In this document: one piece after another, positions 39,330 to 51,966 of the stretch
Layout: the number at the start of each line of letters is the position of its first letter
Numbering within the stretch: position 1 is the first letter of the stretch
Assembly: GCF_029873635.1 (NCBI RefSeq)
Contig: NC_080422.1
Span: 3,514,001 to 3,578,000 of the forward strand
Source: Malania oleifera
Taxonomy: Eukaryota > Streptophyta > Magnoliopsida > Santalales > Ximeniaceae
Length of the DNA: 64,000 nucleotides
Reading direction: 5' to 3'
The notes under the pieces: model-generated
Told to the model about the DNA's origin: nothing
Seen by the model: only the letters and a program-made list of their open reading frames with translations
The model's database searches: none
Made by a program: the position numbers and the translations under genes

Positions 39330-40693
39330 TTAAGATAAATGTAAATGGAAAATAAATGTGTTTTAGTACTTAAGTTAGTTCTGGCAATTCTTGTAATCAT
39401 ATTATCAGGGCATTGAGTCATTCAAAAATTGTAATTTAATGAACATGACCGAGCTGTTAATGTTTTTTCTTCCTTTTTTTCTGAAGAGATTTTCGAATCT
39501 CGGGTGTAAAGAGTTTCCAGTTTTCTGTTTTTGAATCTTTGGTGATGATATAATAATATAACTGAACCTTTTGTCTGTTTGACATTAGATATGTTGATTT
39601 CTTATTTCCTTATTAAATATAGTAATATACAAAGATATTACCTGATTGAAACACCTTTTGATCATATTTTGTATGGTTCAGATAATCAATTGCAAATGGA
39701 CACACAAATATGCTTACAGGGCAAAAAGAAACTACCATGGAAGAGGATAACAGGTTTTCAGGTACTTTCTCCTCCTCCTTTTATCATGGTACTCCTTTCA
39801 TTTTTAACAAGGTATTTTGTCAGATATTTTAGTAGACTTACCCCCATTATGTTTCCATCCCAGTTTTGCCCAGACAATCCAGCCAAGGTAATGGTCACTT
39901 CTGCTGATTCACGTGTTCGAATGCTTTGTGGAGTTGATGTCATTCGCAAATTCAGGGGTTGGTATTGTTGCTTTATCTCAACTTTTTAAAAAACATACTT
40001 GATAAATTTTCTAAAAGTTACTTCTTGTTTTGCAAGCTACCACGTTAAATATCCCTACTTGTGTGGTCTGCATTTTTTTCAGTTCTTAATGATCATCTTT
40101 TATTATTATTTTCTCCTCTCCAATATTCAGGTCTTAGAAATGCTGGAAGCCATCTGTCTTTCACTGCAGATGGAAAGCATATCGTTTCAACGAGTGACGA
40201 TTCTAACGTCTACATCTGGAACTATATTAACAGCCAGGACAAGGGGCCTTCCCGAGTGAAGAACCTCAAGTGTTATGAAAGCTTTTTATCCCACAACGCT
40301 TCAATTGCTATACCTTGGTCTGGCACAAAAAACATTCCAGATACCCTTTCATCCCCAACAGTTACAGGTGACATGCTGAGAAACAGCTTTGAAAATGAGA
40401 ATTCACACCCCAGAAAGCCCTCATTACCTACTCCAACTTCTTTCTCTTTGAGCCCTGGGCTTCTGTTGGAGCCTTCACCAAAGGGATCTGCAACCTGGCC
40501 AGAGGAGAAACTTTCCAATTCAAGTCCCGTGGGGGTTTCACCCTCAATGTGCAAATCAGAGTACAAGTCTCTGAAGAGTGCATGCCATAGCATGTCGAGT
40601 TCTCCTCACATGTGGGGTCTTGTGATCGTAACAGCAGGATGGGATGGATGGATAAGAACATACCACAATTATGGGTTACCTGTCCATCGTTGA
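36468..40693 (+). CDS. WD40-repeat protein, WDR44-like family (7 exons)
   Basis: Coding exons: 36468-37619, 37760-37850, 37968-38125, 38212-38263, 39682-39761, 39864-39957 and 40131-40693. All have GT-AG borders and compatible phases, giving about 729 aa. The N-terminal third is acidic and serine-rich ([19 protein letters not shown]) with [13 protein letters not shown], typical of the plant family. WD repeats follow: about 260-303 ([12 protein letters not shown]...IWKV), 365-400 ([11 protein letters not shown]...VRLW), 405-442 ([11 protein letters not shown]...VRIW), 446-485, 505-543, 543-575 (YIWNY) and a last blade near 705-726 ([10 protein letters not shown]). A Ser/Pro-rich insert of about 120 residues separates the last two. 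Human WDR44 binds Rab11 on endosomes; the plant members are mostly uncharacterised, so the role is inferred as a protein scaffold. Two adjacent ATGs (36468, 36471) make the start uncertain by one codon. The gene looks intact. Confidence 0.93.
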
Positions 40694-41166
40694 AACCCAT
40701 AAACATTTGAGCATTTTGGAGGACTCAATTGATGGTTGCAGAAGGGTTTTTTTATGTGAAAATGTCCTTCAAAGTGCAGGGTAGATGACGAAGAAAATTG
40801 GGTCGAGAAGAGAAGTGCAGGCCCTTATAGATGACAAGATGTAAAATAATCCAACTAAGCTGTGCCTGCTGGCACCTTTGTTTTTGCACCATCTGGCTTG
40901 TTAGCCAGCAGGTTGTTGGCTGGTGTGTAGGGTTCCAATTATATGGGTTAATTAATATATGATTCTTTGATTTGTTTCTATTGACAGGTTTAGGCTTGCC
41001 AGCTACAATGTAAAGTTGCTAAATTTGATGCCTTTGTGGCTTCTAAATGTCTCTTGTGTTGAGAGAGAAAAAGAAGGGGGGGGGGGTCTGGGTTATATTT
41101 TGCTTCCAATTTTCAGTTGCAAAGTACACAGGTTCATGTGCTAAATTTTGCTGTTTTTTAGGGCTT

Positions 41167-41220
<54 letters not shown>

Positions 41221-42285
41221 TGATGGGGTGAAGTTGCTTTTGTTTTTGTTTTTATTTTTTGTTGGGGGAATACAACTGGACTTGGCTAATGTATATTTGT
41301 TTCTTTGTTGGTTTATTTTTGTGTTTTTAACTTTTTCAGCTTAACCTTTTACTTCTGCAAACTATTTTCAAAAATCAAAGCATTTGCAGTGTGGACTATA
41401 AGGGCCATCTATTTTGCACTTAAATACTTCTTAATAGGGGTAAGCTCATCAGAATGGTCTAAAATACAGTGAACATATCTTATATGGTTCACTTCTTAAT
41501 TTGTGCAAAATTACCTTTTGACTGAATTAGACTTCTTCCCATCATTGTTTTGATGGTTAGAATGAATATAAGGCTTTATTCATCAACTTTGCCTCCAAAA
41601 AATGTAAATTTTACAACATAGAACGGCTTATTCCGTTTCGAACCTTTGATTTGGATTTAATATGAACTTAGGTAAAACTTAATGTATAATATTTTATTTA
41701 AAATTTGTATAAATTCAAATTTAAATCTCCCTTAAAACATAAAATTATTATTTAGTCATTAGTTATCAAAAATTATAATGGTTCAACATTCAAGTTATTC
41801 AGAATGTTAGTAGGGAGTTAAAAATGCATTTTTTTTTAGTATATTGAAATTTGTCTAAATTCACTAAAATCAAAATCGAAGATTCGAAATTCATACTCCC
41901 AAACACTACTTTATAATTTTTTCTTCTTATATTTTCATTAGTGAGATGAGTCACATTCAAGACCTTTTCGATTATCACTATTGTCAATAATCTCAACATA
42001 TTTAATTCTTCCTAATTTTTTTTTTTTTTGGTGAGAGAAGGTCAATGTATTGAATTTTTTTTTTTTAACCAAGCCACATTCCACACATCTTACTGAAACA
42101 GTACTATACCACCCAAAAACAATAACATCACTGACCTCATCATAATATTAAATTCACAACAAAAAAGTGAAGCCATTAAAAAAATGTTGTGGGTCTTTTT
42201 TTTTTTTGCCTCTATTGGGAGGCCAAAGGTTTTCTTCTACCATCTTTGAATGTGGCTGTATTTCATTGGAGGATGGATTAAAATA

Positions 42286-42336
<51 letters not shown>

Positions 42337-43684
42337 TGGATATTGTTCATGAATATAATGATTTGTTTGGTAGAGAAAGTTGGTGGTTTTGTTTGGGTTG
42401 ACTTTCCAACTTGCTTTGATTGATTTTATATGCATAAAACCTAATCATCCAAACAGGACAACCCACATTCTCCAACCAAAACAATCATCAAACAACCCAT
42501 TCAATATTCATTCATGGGCAAATCATGAAACCCAAAAACAAAACCACCCACTTTCTCCATTGCTTCTTCTTGGGGAGACAAGCCAATGTCAATCCTTGGA
42601 AAAATATTTTTATCTTATTAGTACAATCTTTTAATAATTTAATTCCCTATTTAACATAGCAAGCGGAGGCGTCGGGCACTAGGCATGCCTATTTTTATGG
42701 AAACAAAGGGTATGACTATATTGCTTAAAATGACATTATAATTGTCAAACGAAACATCATCATTTCGATGTTCATTTAAATATTTTTACAAAGTGGCATG
42801 ATTTTAGTATATTGATAAATGTCATAGACCTAAATCTTTCAAAGTAATCTTTTAGTTGTTGAAGAGTCACGAATGGAAGAAGGATAGTAAAAGTTGAGAA
42901 ATGACTTAAAAAAAAGCCTTAGTAGTTAGAAGAGACCAGAGAGTGGGGTCCTAAGGGGGAGACTCTAAGTTAAGTTGAAAGATAATCCGTGTATCTCGCT
43001 TTGGAGATTGGTCGGGTTCACACAATATTTAGCATGTGAGCAATTGTCATTTTCCACTTGATATGACCGACCAGAGGGAGAGGAGACAGTAGACGCGGGA
43101 TGATGATCGCCCATAGTTACAATACTATCAATGAAGATAAACATGACTAGTGCTTGTAGTCTGTAGATTATAAATAAATATAAATCTTAGTATCATATTT
43201 TATTTCATATATTCTATATTTGTAGTTGAAGAGGTCATGTTGATTTCGAATAGCATAGGTCGGTTAGATTTCTTTGGGACCTCTGTAAATACTAGTTGTA
43301 CCAAGCTAAAAAAATGTTTTACCAAATTTACACCAACAATACAATTTTAGTTTATTTATTCAATGTCTTAGTATTTCAGTAATTTAGAATAGCATAATTA
43401 TCATTATCTTCTTTTTCCCTCACATTCGTGCAATTTTCACTGTCGTCTCTTCTTCATATCATCCCTTTTTTGCATTCTCTATTTCTAATTTTGCTATTTG
43501 AATGCTATTTTGCTCATTCTTACATATCCTTTGTATCAATTTCATCTTTCTTTGTACGTCGTTTCCTAAATCTTGTCTTATCTAGATATTCAATTTGTTT
43601 TGTTTATTTTTAAGCAACCAACCTAAAATTGATCCTGATTTTCTTTCTAACTTCATTAAAAGAGTTATATATATATATATATAT
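40694..43684. other. 3' flank and spacer after the WD40 gene
   Basis: The first few hundred bases are probably 3'UTR. Simple repeats are (GA)n at 41171-41216 and (AT)n at about 42289-42331. No further gene is supported; short open frames at 42154-42435, 42380-42634 and 43428-43613 have no recognisable domain. Confidence 0.5.
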
Positions 43685-44349
43685 GTTAGCCTTAGAGGCT
43701 ACATGAGTTTAATTGCATTGTTTTGATGATAACAACTCATTAGTAGTTCTAGGTTAACTTATCTTTGCATAATAAGTTATGGTAAGTCAAACTCAAATGT
43801 AAAGATTAGTAAATTAGTAATAGGTTAGACATTATTAAAAAGGGAAAGAATGTTAGTCTTACCAGCTACAATATCATATTTAATGTGTTTTGATGATATT
43901 AATCAATTTGTATGTTCCTAGTATTTTCCTATCTTTACACTTATGGTTAGTAGAGATACAACTGGTAAATGCTTGAAGTACCAAGTGAGAGGCAAAGATC
44001 GGACCGAGTAGGTGTCAAGAAAGAAAGATCAAATGGACACATACTCGGAAGGACCCAAGCACAACCGGATGTTTTATAATTGTTAAATTATTTGTAATAA
44101 GGGTTGTGTGAGTGGTAGGTTCAGTTTATAACTCTTGCGTTTTTTTTTGCATGAATTCTGAGCAAGAGTTGAGTAAAGCACATGCCTACTAAGACACATA
44201 AGTTTATAAAATTGCACTAAAGACATAAACACAAACTCACCTTTCATGATTTTCAAAGTTAAACTTAAAGAGTGTCTTAAAAGAATCATAAACTCAAATA
44301 TGGTTTTTAAAAGAAAAAAAAAATGGTTTTCAAAGGGACAAGTGTTTAA
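43685..44349 (+). mobile_element. Copia-type LTR start (two successive copies of the start)
   Basis: TGTTAGCCTTAGAGGCTACA at 43685 and TGTTAGTCTTACCAGCTACA at 43851 both continue into TTTTGATGAT(A/T), the opening of SIRE-like copia LTRs also seen at 17932 (minus strand). The second copy runs on to 44349, where it is interrupted by the solo gypsy LTR, and resumes at 46190. The first copy appears to be a truncated duplicate. Fossil. Confidence 0.6.
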
Positions 44350-46184
44350 TGCCATGCCCTGAACCCGGAAATGGAACCCAAGGGGTGAAAATGTAAATCA
44401 ACCAGTTCTTGTATCACACAAAACATCCAAGATACAGAACAAGGATGAGAGTCCGACCCCATGGGGTTCCTAGGCACCCTATGCACATCCAAACACAACA
44501 AAATATATACAGCGGAAATACAGTCATTCTATATGCATATGCAGTACCATACCAGAGTCTATACAGTAGCAGAAACAAACTCTATCATACAACGTACAAC
44601 TTGGTGCCCAATACATCCCAAAATGGCAACTCATCAAAACACAGTCCTAACACTTACCCAAGCGCTAACCGCAGTACACCGGCCACCACGCTCCCTACAC
44701 CAAGACGCTAGTTCCGATTACTCGAAGGACCTATAAAAATGTACGTACAGTAAGGGTGAGACACCTCTCACTAAGGAAGAACACAAGTTATATCGGTGTG
44801 TGGCATTTGAGTGTTATCATGATGCAATATGCACGCAGTTAAATGTAGTCCAGCACTAATTTCACTACAGTGCATACAAGCATACACACACATGATTAGT
44901 GATTCTGGTGTTGTCACACCCATTGGCCTGAAGCCGGCCCATGACATACGGCGTTGGCCCGTAACCAACCCGCGAACACGGCGCCATCGGCCCATGGCTA
45001 GTCCCCTACTCCCATAGCATCGTACCGACGCTAAAGTGGTGGATCCACACCCTTCGGCCTAATCTACTGGAATAGGCTCACACCCTCGAATATAGAGCCG
45101 GATACTCTACCAATCTATGGCCAACGATTTCATACGCCCTCGGATATAGAGTCAGACACTCTCAGTACCTGAAACAATTCGGAACCGCGTTTCTACTAGC
45201 ATTTCAACCAATCACACACACATGCATGCTCATATAACCAAACAAACCACACTCATTTGGTAATCTAAAATCATGATTTTTCAAACGCATACAGTTTAAA
45301 ACAAGTCAAGGCACGGCCATCCCTATAACACAGTATAAATCAACATATACGTTCGGTTTTCAACAAAAATAGGGATGCAGCCCGTTGCCCTCTTTTTCCC
45401 AAAATTGTAATTATGAAAAACTTATAGTTTTTCCTGTTAGATCCCCCCAAATGAGTATCCAAAACACACACAAGACCGTGAACCACAGTTCCACCAAGTC
45501 TGATTTCATAAATAACCGATATAAACACAATTTCCCTTACCTTTCCCCAAACAGCAAATCTCAAACTCTAAGGCCCCTAAACAGCGAACCGAGTTCCAAA
45601 ACCTACAATCAACAGTACAGAAGATACTCACAACATTGTTCTCTACTAAACTAAAAGATCAGAATTGAAAATTGAACTCTACCTTGATTTTAAGCGGAAA
45701 CCCGAAAATCTTTGAAACAAGATTCCGATCCATAGAACTTGCAGAGAATCTTTCCATGATCCTCGTCGTAATTTCAGATTTACGATTCTCGCGACGAATG
45801 GCAAAGAAATCTAGAGAGATAGATAGTAAGAAGAGTTCTAGAGAGATAGAGAGAAGATATTTAGGTTTTCTTTACTTGGAAGTAATGAAACTTCTATTTA
45901 TAGCCCCTTGACCCGGCCACTTCTCGTTGACGAATTGCGTCCTTATCGACAAGGCTCTGTAGTCTTCTCGTCAACGAGACCAAGACCTCGTCGACGAGTC
46001 TGGGATCTCCAATTTTTTCGAAACCCCTCGGCTTCTTCTCGTCGACAAGCCTCTGAACTTCGTCGACGAGAGATACAAGGCCTTTGTCAACGAACTCTGA
46101 CTTTGTCGACGAAGCCTGTTCAAATTCTAATTTTATCCCTCTCTTATTTATTTAAACTCATATATCACAGTTCGGGTTCTTACA
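44350..46184 (-). mobile_element. Solo gypsy LTR with target duplication TTTAA
   Basis: A 1,835-bp LTR in minus orientation (on the plus strand it begins TGCCATGCCCTGAACCC and ends GGTTCTTACA) is flanked by an exact 5-bp duplication TTTAA (44345-44349 and 46185-46189). It belongs to the same family as the 3' LTR at 3330-5114. Minus-strand order: GTCGAC-type words (46105 down to 45915), TATA box CTATAAATAG (about 45893-45902), then a transcribed leader with AGAG/CTCT phrases. No internal region remains, so it is a solo LTR. It sits inside a copia-type LTR. Confidence 0.9.
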
Positions 46185-46189
46185 TTTAA

Positions 46190-47460
46190 CATCTTCGTTT
46201 TAGAAACATTTTCATACTTGATCCCAAATGTATCAAAACGAGTCTTATGTCCTAAAGCTTCAAAGAAGTAAAGTATATTTTCATAAAAAGGGCATAATGA
46301 CATATAAGATATCAAAAGAGCTTTCAAATGTGTTTTTATTAATAAGATATCTTATATTCAAAGGGAAACTCACTTTGACAAGTTTTGAACTTCATTAGAC
46401 TTATATCTTTCGTATATTTTGTCCAAGAAATGTTTTAAGTGTTAAAAGACTTTTTGAACAAAGAATAAACAATATGTTAGTTTCAGCCCCAGGTGACTCG
46501 TCGACAAGCACATGGACTCGTCGACTAGTATGTATGAGGAACTCGTTGACGAAAAGATCCCTAGAGCACCTGAAATTGCAGAGGTGACTCATCGGCAAAT
46601 ATAGGGGATTTGTTTACTAGTGTGTGAAGGTGACTCATCGACGTATACAAGGGAATCGTCGACAAAGAGATACCAAGACCCACCTGAGACTTACACAGGA
46701 GTCTCGTCAATGAGAACAGTCACTCGTTGACTAGTGTGTATGCGGGGCTTGTCGACGTGTATGTGAACTCGTCGACGAGGTCTCGAGCCTAGCATCCTAA
46801 TGGGCAGTAAACGGCTAGTTAACGACTATTAGGGGATTTGGGTTATAAATACAAGTTCTTAAACTTGTTTAGGAAGGTTTTTGATTATTGTTGATCATAT
46901 TTGTGAGAAATATCTTTAAATCTAAAATCCAACACATTGCACCTTGCATGTAGTTTATATTCACAAAGTGCTCAAACTCTCTTGTCCTCTAAATCTTATT
47001 TGAATCATTTCCTGAGAGAGTTGTGTGAGGTTTGAGTTGTAAATCATATTTGTTCATTTTAATGAGCATTCTTTGTAATCTTCCATCCTCTTGTGAAAGG
47101 TTCTTTCTGAATCAGGTTGTAAGGTTCTTTGTGAACCGAATCGGTAAATTGTGAGCGGTAGGGATTTGTTCTCAAGTTTGTAAGGGTTGCTCCACTAGTG
47201 AATTGTGGAATCCTTGGCTTGGTGCTAACGCGTAGAAGTAGGCTGGGCGCCGAACCATGTTAAAAACTCGGTGTTAAGCTTCTCTCTCCCTACTTTTTAT
47301 TATTTATCTTGTGTATGATTTAAATTCCATATATTGTGATATAATTGCTTGAATCTTACCAAGTATTTTGTTTTGTAGAGAGATTTTTTTATAACGTGAA
47401 AAGAGTCATTCACCCCCCCTTCCCTTTGACTCTATTGTATATCCGTTACGGAGCATATCA
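46190..47460 (+). mobile_element. Copia-type LTR, remainder after the nested solo LTR
   Basis: This continues the copia-like LTR begun at 43851. It holds repeated CTCGTCGAC(A/T)AG-type words (46490-46780), then a TATA box GGTTATAAATAC (about 46842), and a typical end region TCATTCACCCCCCC near 47410. The exact right end was not fixed; about 47460 is an estimate. Without the nested solo LTR the whole LTR is about 1.8 kb. Fossil; no coding region was found next to it. Confidence 0.6.
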
Positions 47461-48279
47461 TATATACTCCCGGGCTACGGCGACTTATATATAATTCTCG
47501 GGATATGATCTTAAGTCTTAATATTCAAACTTGGTTAAAAAATTCAATGAAACACTTACTCTTTTGGAGTTTATTGGCACATCATTTTTTTCAACAAATT
47601 TTCTTTTTGAAAGAAACTAAAATTCAATTATGCTTTTTTTGAAAGTGGTTCAATTATGCATCACAAATAACATTAATATGATCATTTTGACGATCTCTTC
47701 AGTTTCAAAATTTGAGTCGCATTGGTTTCTATTGGGCCCAATCACACTAGAATTTAAAGTACCCCTTTAGCTTTAAAAACTTTCATTTTTCATTTATTTT
47801 TCCAAAAATTCACAGAAGGTTAAAGAACTTTTTATTTTTATATCATTTACATTAAATAAATACTTTTATTTTCCATTTCTAATCTTTCAAGCAATGATAA
47901 AAAACGTCACCTTTTTTTTTTTTTTTCAAATTTATACAAAAAAAGTTGAAAAACGTCTCTATCATTTTTTTTTAGATTTCTTACTTCGCGTACAAGAGCA
48001 TGAAATTTCAGTCTTAATTTAGATTAGTTATGCGCGGACTTTCTTCTAAATTCATACAAATTCAAATTAAAAGCTCAACATTTATGATTACGAAAATTAC
48101 CTTATATATTTTTTGAAAAAATAAAAAATAATTTAGTTTTTATAAATAATTTAAAATCTAAAAAAAATTCACATTTAAAAAGTCTTTATCTGCTAAAATT
48201 AAAAATAAGCTAAATTTTTTTATAATTCTTCAAAAAACTAAAAAATATAGAATAAAAATATATTTTTCATAACTAAACA
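47461..48279. other. AT-rich spacer, no gene
   Basis: Low-complexity A/T-rich DNA with long T runs (for example 47910-47925). No domain, RNA gene or terminal repeat was recognised. Confidence 0.45.
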
Positions 48280-48460
48280 AGCCTAAACAACTCAAAAGCA
48301 AACCCATGGCCCACTCATAATAGGCCCAATTGCAGAAGCACTTAAACAGGCCTAAACAATCCAAAAGCAAATCCATGGCCCACCCATAATAGGCCCAATT
48401 GCAGAAGCACTTAAATAGGGCTAAACAACCCAAAAGCAAACCCACGGCCCAATTGCAGGA
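48280..48460. repeat. 69-bp tandem repeat, about 2.6 copies
   Basis: Copies start at about 48281, 48350 and 48419, each with the phrase CCTAAACAA(C/T)(C/T)CAAAAGCAAA followed by CCATGGCCCAC and GGCCCAATTGCAG. The period of 69 bp is a multiple of three, so the minus-strand frame at 48230-48475 stays open with a 23-residue periodicity (rich in Leu, Cys and Trp). No known protein family is suggested and I treat it as a minisatellite. Confidence 0.85.
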
Positions 48461-50892
48461 GCACAAGCCCAACATTCAAACCAAGAAATTTCAACTCAAA
48501 CTAGTCCAAGCCCATATGCAACCCAAAAAAAAGAATCACTTTTAAAAAAAAAAAAATGAAAATGTGACACTCTAAAAATAAGGTTATTGAAAAGCACCCC
48601 TAAGATGATGAGATATTTGAACTCCTTAGGTATAATTGGGCAACTCAACCCTCTTTGTACTCGAATACGAGTTAAGGTCAAGACTAATGAACAAAATTAA
48701 GATAAAGGGAATATAGTTGTTTTACTATTTTTTCTCGGTGATAGAAAATATAGTAATTTACCCTTTTGTTCAAATTTTCTAAGGTAGATACCCATTGATA
48801 ATGCTAATTGTTCCTTTTGATCGGGTGTTGAAAGAGTTATAACTTATTTAACTATCTTTTCTATGCACCCAAAAAAAAAAAAAAAAATCTCAAAATTTTT
48901 TTCCTACTTTTACAAAATACTTTCATTTAGAAATTTTTATTTAAAAAGGTAAGTATAATATTTCAGTGCATGAAACTCCTATGCCATAGCAGGTACGAAA
49001 AATACAAGACATACCGTAGTCTTACTTTGATAGACTATTTTCATTATGCCTTAAAGTTTCGATATAATAATCTCACCATCAAGTCAAGAGTCACCCCTAA
49101 TTAACCCTATGTCTGCGAGTATGGACTTTAGGTCGTCTATTTGAGTTAATTTGTATAGATTTAGGTAAAATACCGTATAAGTCATATTGAATCTCTTTCA
49201 AATACACATAAATTCAAACTCAAGACCCAAATTCATCCTCTCAAACACTACTTGCACAATTTCATTTTTAAAGAAAAATGTGTACATGCAAAATAATTTT
49301 ACAAAAATTACACCTAAACTACTACATGATCCTCTTTTGTACTATAAATTCTAAAAGAGTACTAAGTCAGATTCGATTCGATATGTACGCCTAAAAAATT
49401 GAGACAAATGCACCCTACTTAAAGTAAAGTAAAGGACAAGCGTCCTTAGAAGAGGGCATGCCCACGAAGGAGAGGAGTCCCAAAATGCATGGCCTAATAA
49501 GGTTGAAAGGACTCCTCCTTTCTCTTAGTCAATTTGAGGAAACAATTATTAGGGTTCATGCGTAAGAATGCATGTGATGATGTTGGGCTTGGCTTATCAA
49601 TTATATTGTATCTCATGGAGCCATTCTCCCTTTGAGCATCAACAATCCTCACGCATTTAATCAGAGGGATGGAAAAGAAAGACACTTCATCTCATCATGA
49701 AGAGGGGGAAAAAAATAACCATTTTAATTTGCAAAACATGTTTCTTTTCTTTTCATTTTTTTAATATGAAAATTCGAAAATATTTAAATAAAATAATTTG
49801 GCTACATTGATGAGCCCTTTTTATTGAAATTTCATAATCAAATGGGGTCTAAATTTGAATACTGAGTTTGGAGCAAGATAATATTTATGTTTGATTGTTT
49901 GAACTATTTTTCGCAAGATGTGCGATCTCAAGTTCCCCTAGATGATGCTTACTGATCCTTTTTTCTTATTTTTATAGTTAATATTTTCTTAATTTGCATC
50001 CTTTTGATAAATCACAACTAAGACCTTTGCAATTTTTGAAATCTCCGAGATCGATACTGTGATTTTTGAAATCTCATTGCGGGTTCGTATTTTTTCGCCA
50101 AACTTCAGAAAAATCGACATCTTTTAACTTTTCCTTTAAAAAAAAAAAAAAATTAGTTTGGTTAATTTTTATTATATTTAATCCGATATTATATTTAGGG
50201 TGCATTTTTTTTTTTAAACAAAAAAAAGGAAGAGATAATATACGTGGTAAGAACTCTGGGAGAACAAAAGAGTTAAATAAAAAAAAAAAAGTTCCAAAAA
50301 ACAAAACAAAAAAAATTAAATGGGCTGGGACCATAAGACGGCTTTGATAATGGGCCTGCCGTCCACAGTTGGGGCTAACGCAAAAGACAAGCAAGGCCAT
50401 GTGGCTGCCACACTCTGTGGGCCTCCGACACTATTCACATACTTATGACATTAATCTGAAATTCAATTCATCGAATTAACCAAAAAAATTTACTATAAAA
50501 TTAATGGATTTATAAAATCGGATACACCTAATTCAAAATACATGAGTTCAGCTAAATTAATTAATTTGGTTAATCAAATTGTCGCTTCCAAGTAATAGTT
50601 ATAAATACAAATTGTTGAATATTTTTAATTTGACTGAAATAATAATTTTTATAACACAAAATAATATTTGGAATTTAGAAAAAAAAAAAAATTTAACCGA
50701 GTAATTCAGCATACCAAATTAATTAAAAAATCACTTTTGTAGGAATATTTGTATCAAAGTTTTAGGTTAATCCTAATTGAATTATATTATAAGATACATC
50801 TGCAGCTACGATCCTGTGGATCGAAGGCATTGAAAAATGGAAATACTCCCTTTCAAAGTACATACTAAGCATCAACATCTTTGCCAACCATG
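48461..50892. other. Intergenic DNA, no gene supported
   Basis: Mixed AT-rich sequence. Open frames at 48496-48681, 49494-49685 and 50066-50400 (both strands) are short, lack motifs and depend on poly-A/T runs. Confidence 0.45.
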
Positions 50893-50900
50893 TATGATAT

Positions 50901-51958
50901 CAGGGCCGGCTCTTCACAATATGGGGCTCTAGGCGAATGATTTAATCAAGGACTCTTAATATTTTTTTTTAATTTTTATTTTTATTTAAAATTAATTTTT
51001 CTAACTTTTTGAAATGCAAAATCACTAATTAAAGTATTATATTCAAGATTTTTAAATATTTCTTTTTCTATTGATAACATAATCAATCCATTTAATCTTT
51101 CTTGTAACATAGTTTCGTAAGGGGATTGGAGCGGGCTCATTTATATTTTACTTAGAACTAAAAATAAATTTATCAAGAGCTCCCTTTTGAGATGACACTA
51201 ATTCTTCTATTTTGTTTTTTCTTTCTTCGTTTTTCATATTCGGATTCATATTTTCTCGTTAACATAGTTAAATTTCAAAATTAACACTATAAATTGATAA
51301 ATTATGTAAACAAATAAAAATAAATTTAATAAATCTATAGAAATAGTATATTGAAACAATATAACCTGATTATTATTATTATTGCAAATCAATCAGCGAT
51401 CGAAACTTTAGAGATATCTGATTATTACTGGATACAACGCTCTAACCTCAAAACTTTCAAAATCTAAGAAAAAATAGAAAAAAAAAAAAAATTCCGAGCG
51501 AAAATAATATACAAAATTGAAATCAAAATTAGAGTTGAAGAAAATTACAAAGAATCAAAGACCCGAAGATAATGAATACAATAGTTGGAGCAAAAATCAT
51601 AGAGAGACCAAAAGATGAGAGTGAGAGATATAAAAAAATTTTTAGAGAGACTAAGAGAGAGAGATGGAAATAATAGATAATTTGACATACAATAAAGTTG
51701 TTAGTTGGAAAGTATAAGACTTGAAAAAAAAAAGAATTAAATTATATTTATTTTATATTTTAAAATATAATTTTATTTATTTGTTAGTTAGGAAGTCAAT
51801 TATGGGAATAGGGCATAATAAATAATATTAATATTATTTAATTAAAAAAAATTAGGGCCCAAAAAATATATTATTATATTAAAAAAAAATTGAGGGGCCC
51901 CAAAAATTTGGGAGCCCTAGGCGGGTGCCTCAATGGCCTAAAGGTAGAGCCGCCCCTA
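50901..51958 (-). mobile_element. Internally deleted hAT transposon (TTF/ZMYM-type)
   Basis: This 1,058-bp element starts CAGGGCCGGCTCTTC; its other end is the reverse complement of TAGGGGCGGCTCTACC. Both outer ends are flanked by exact 8-bp duplications TATGATAT (50893-50900 and 51959-51966). Both ends of a transposase survive on the minus strand. An N-terminal piece (51249-51148) begins MNPNMKN and contains KIEELVSSQKGALDKF. A C-terminal piece (about 51120-50980) contains LQERLNGLIMLSIEKE and ISDFA, matching the hAT dimerisation tail. The catalytic middle is missing, as in deletion derivatives that need another copy's transposase. Family motifs are from memory, not a search. Confidence 0.85.
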
Positions 51959-51966
51959 TATGATAT

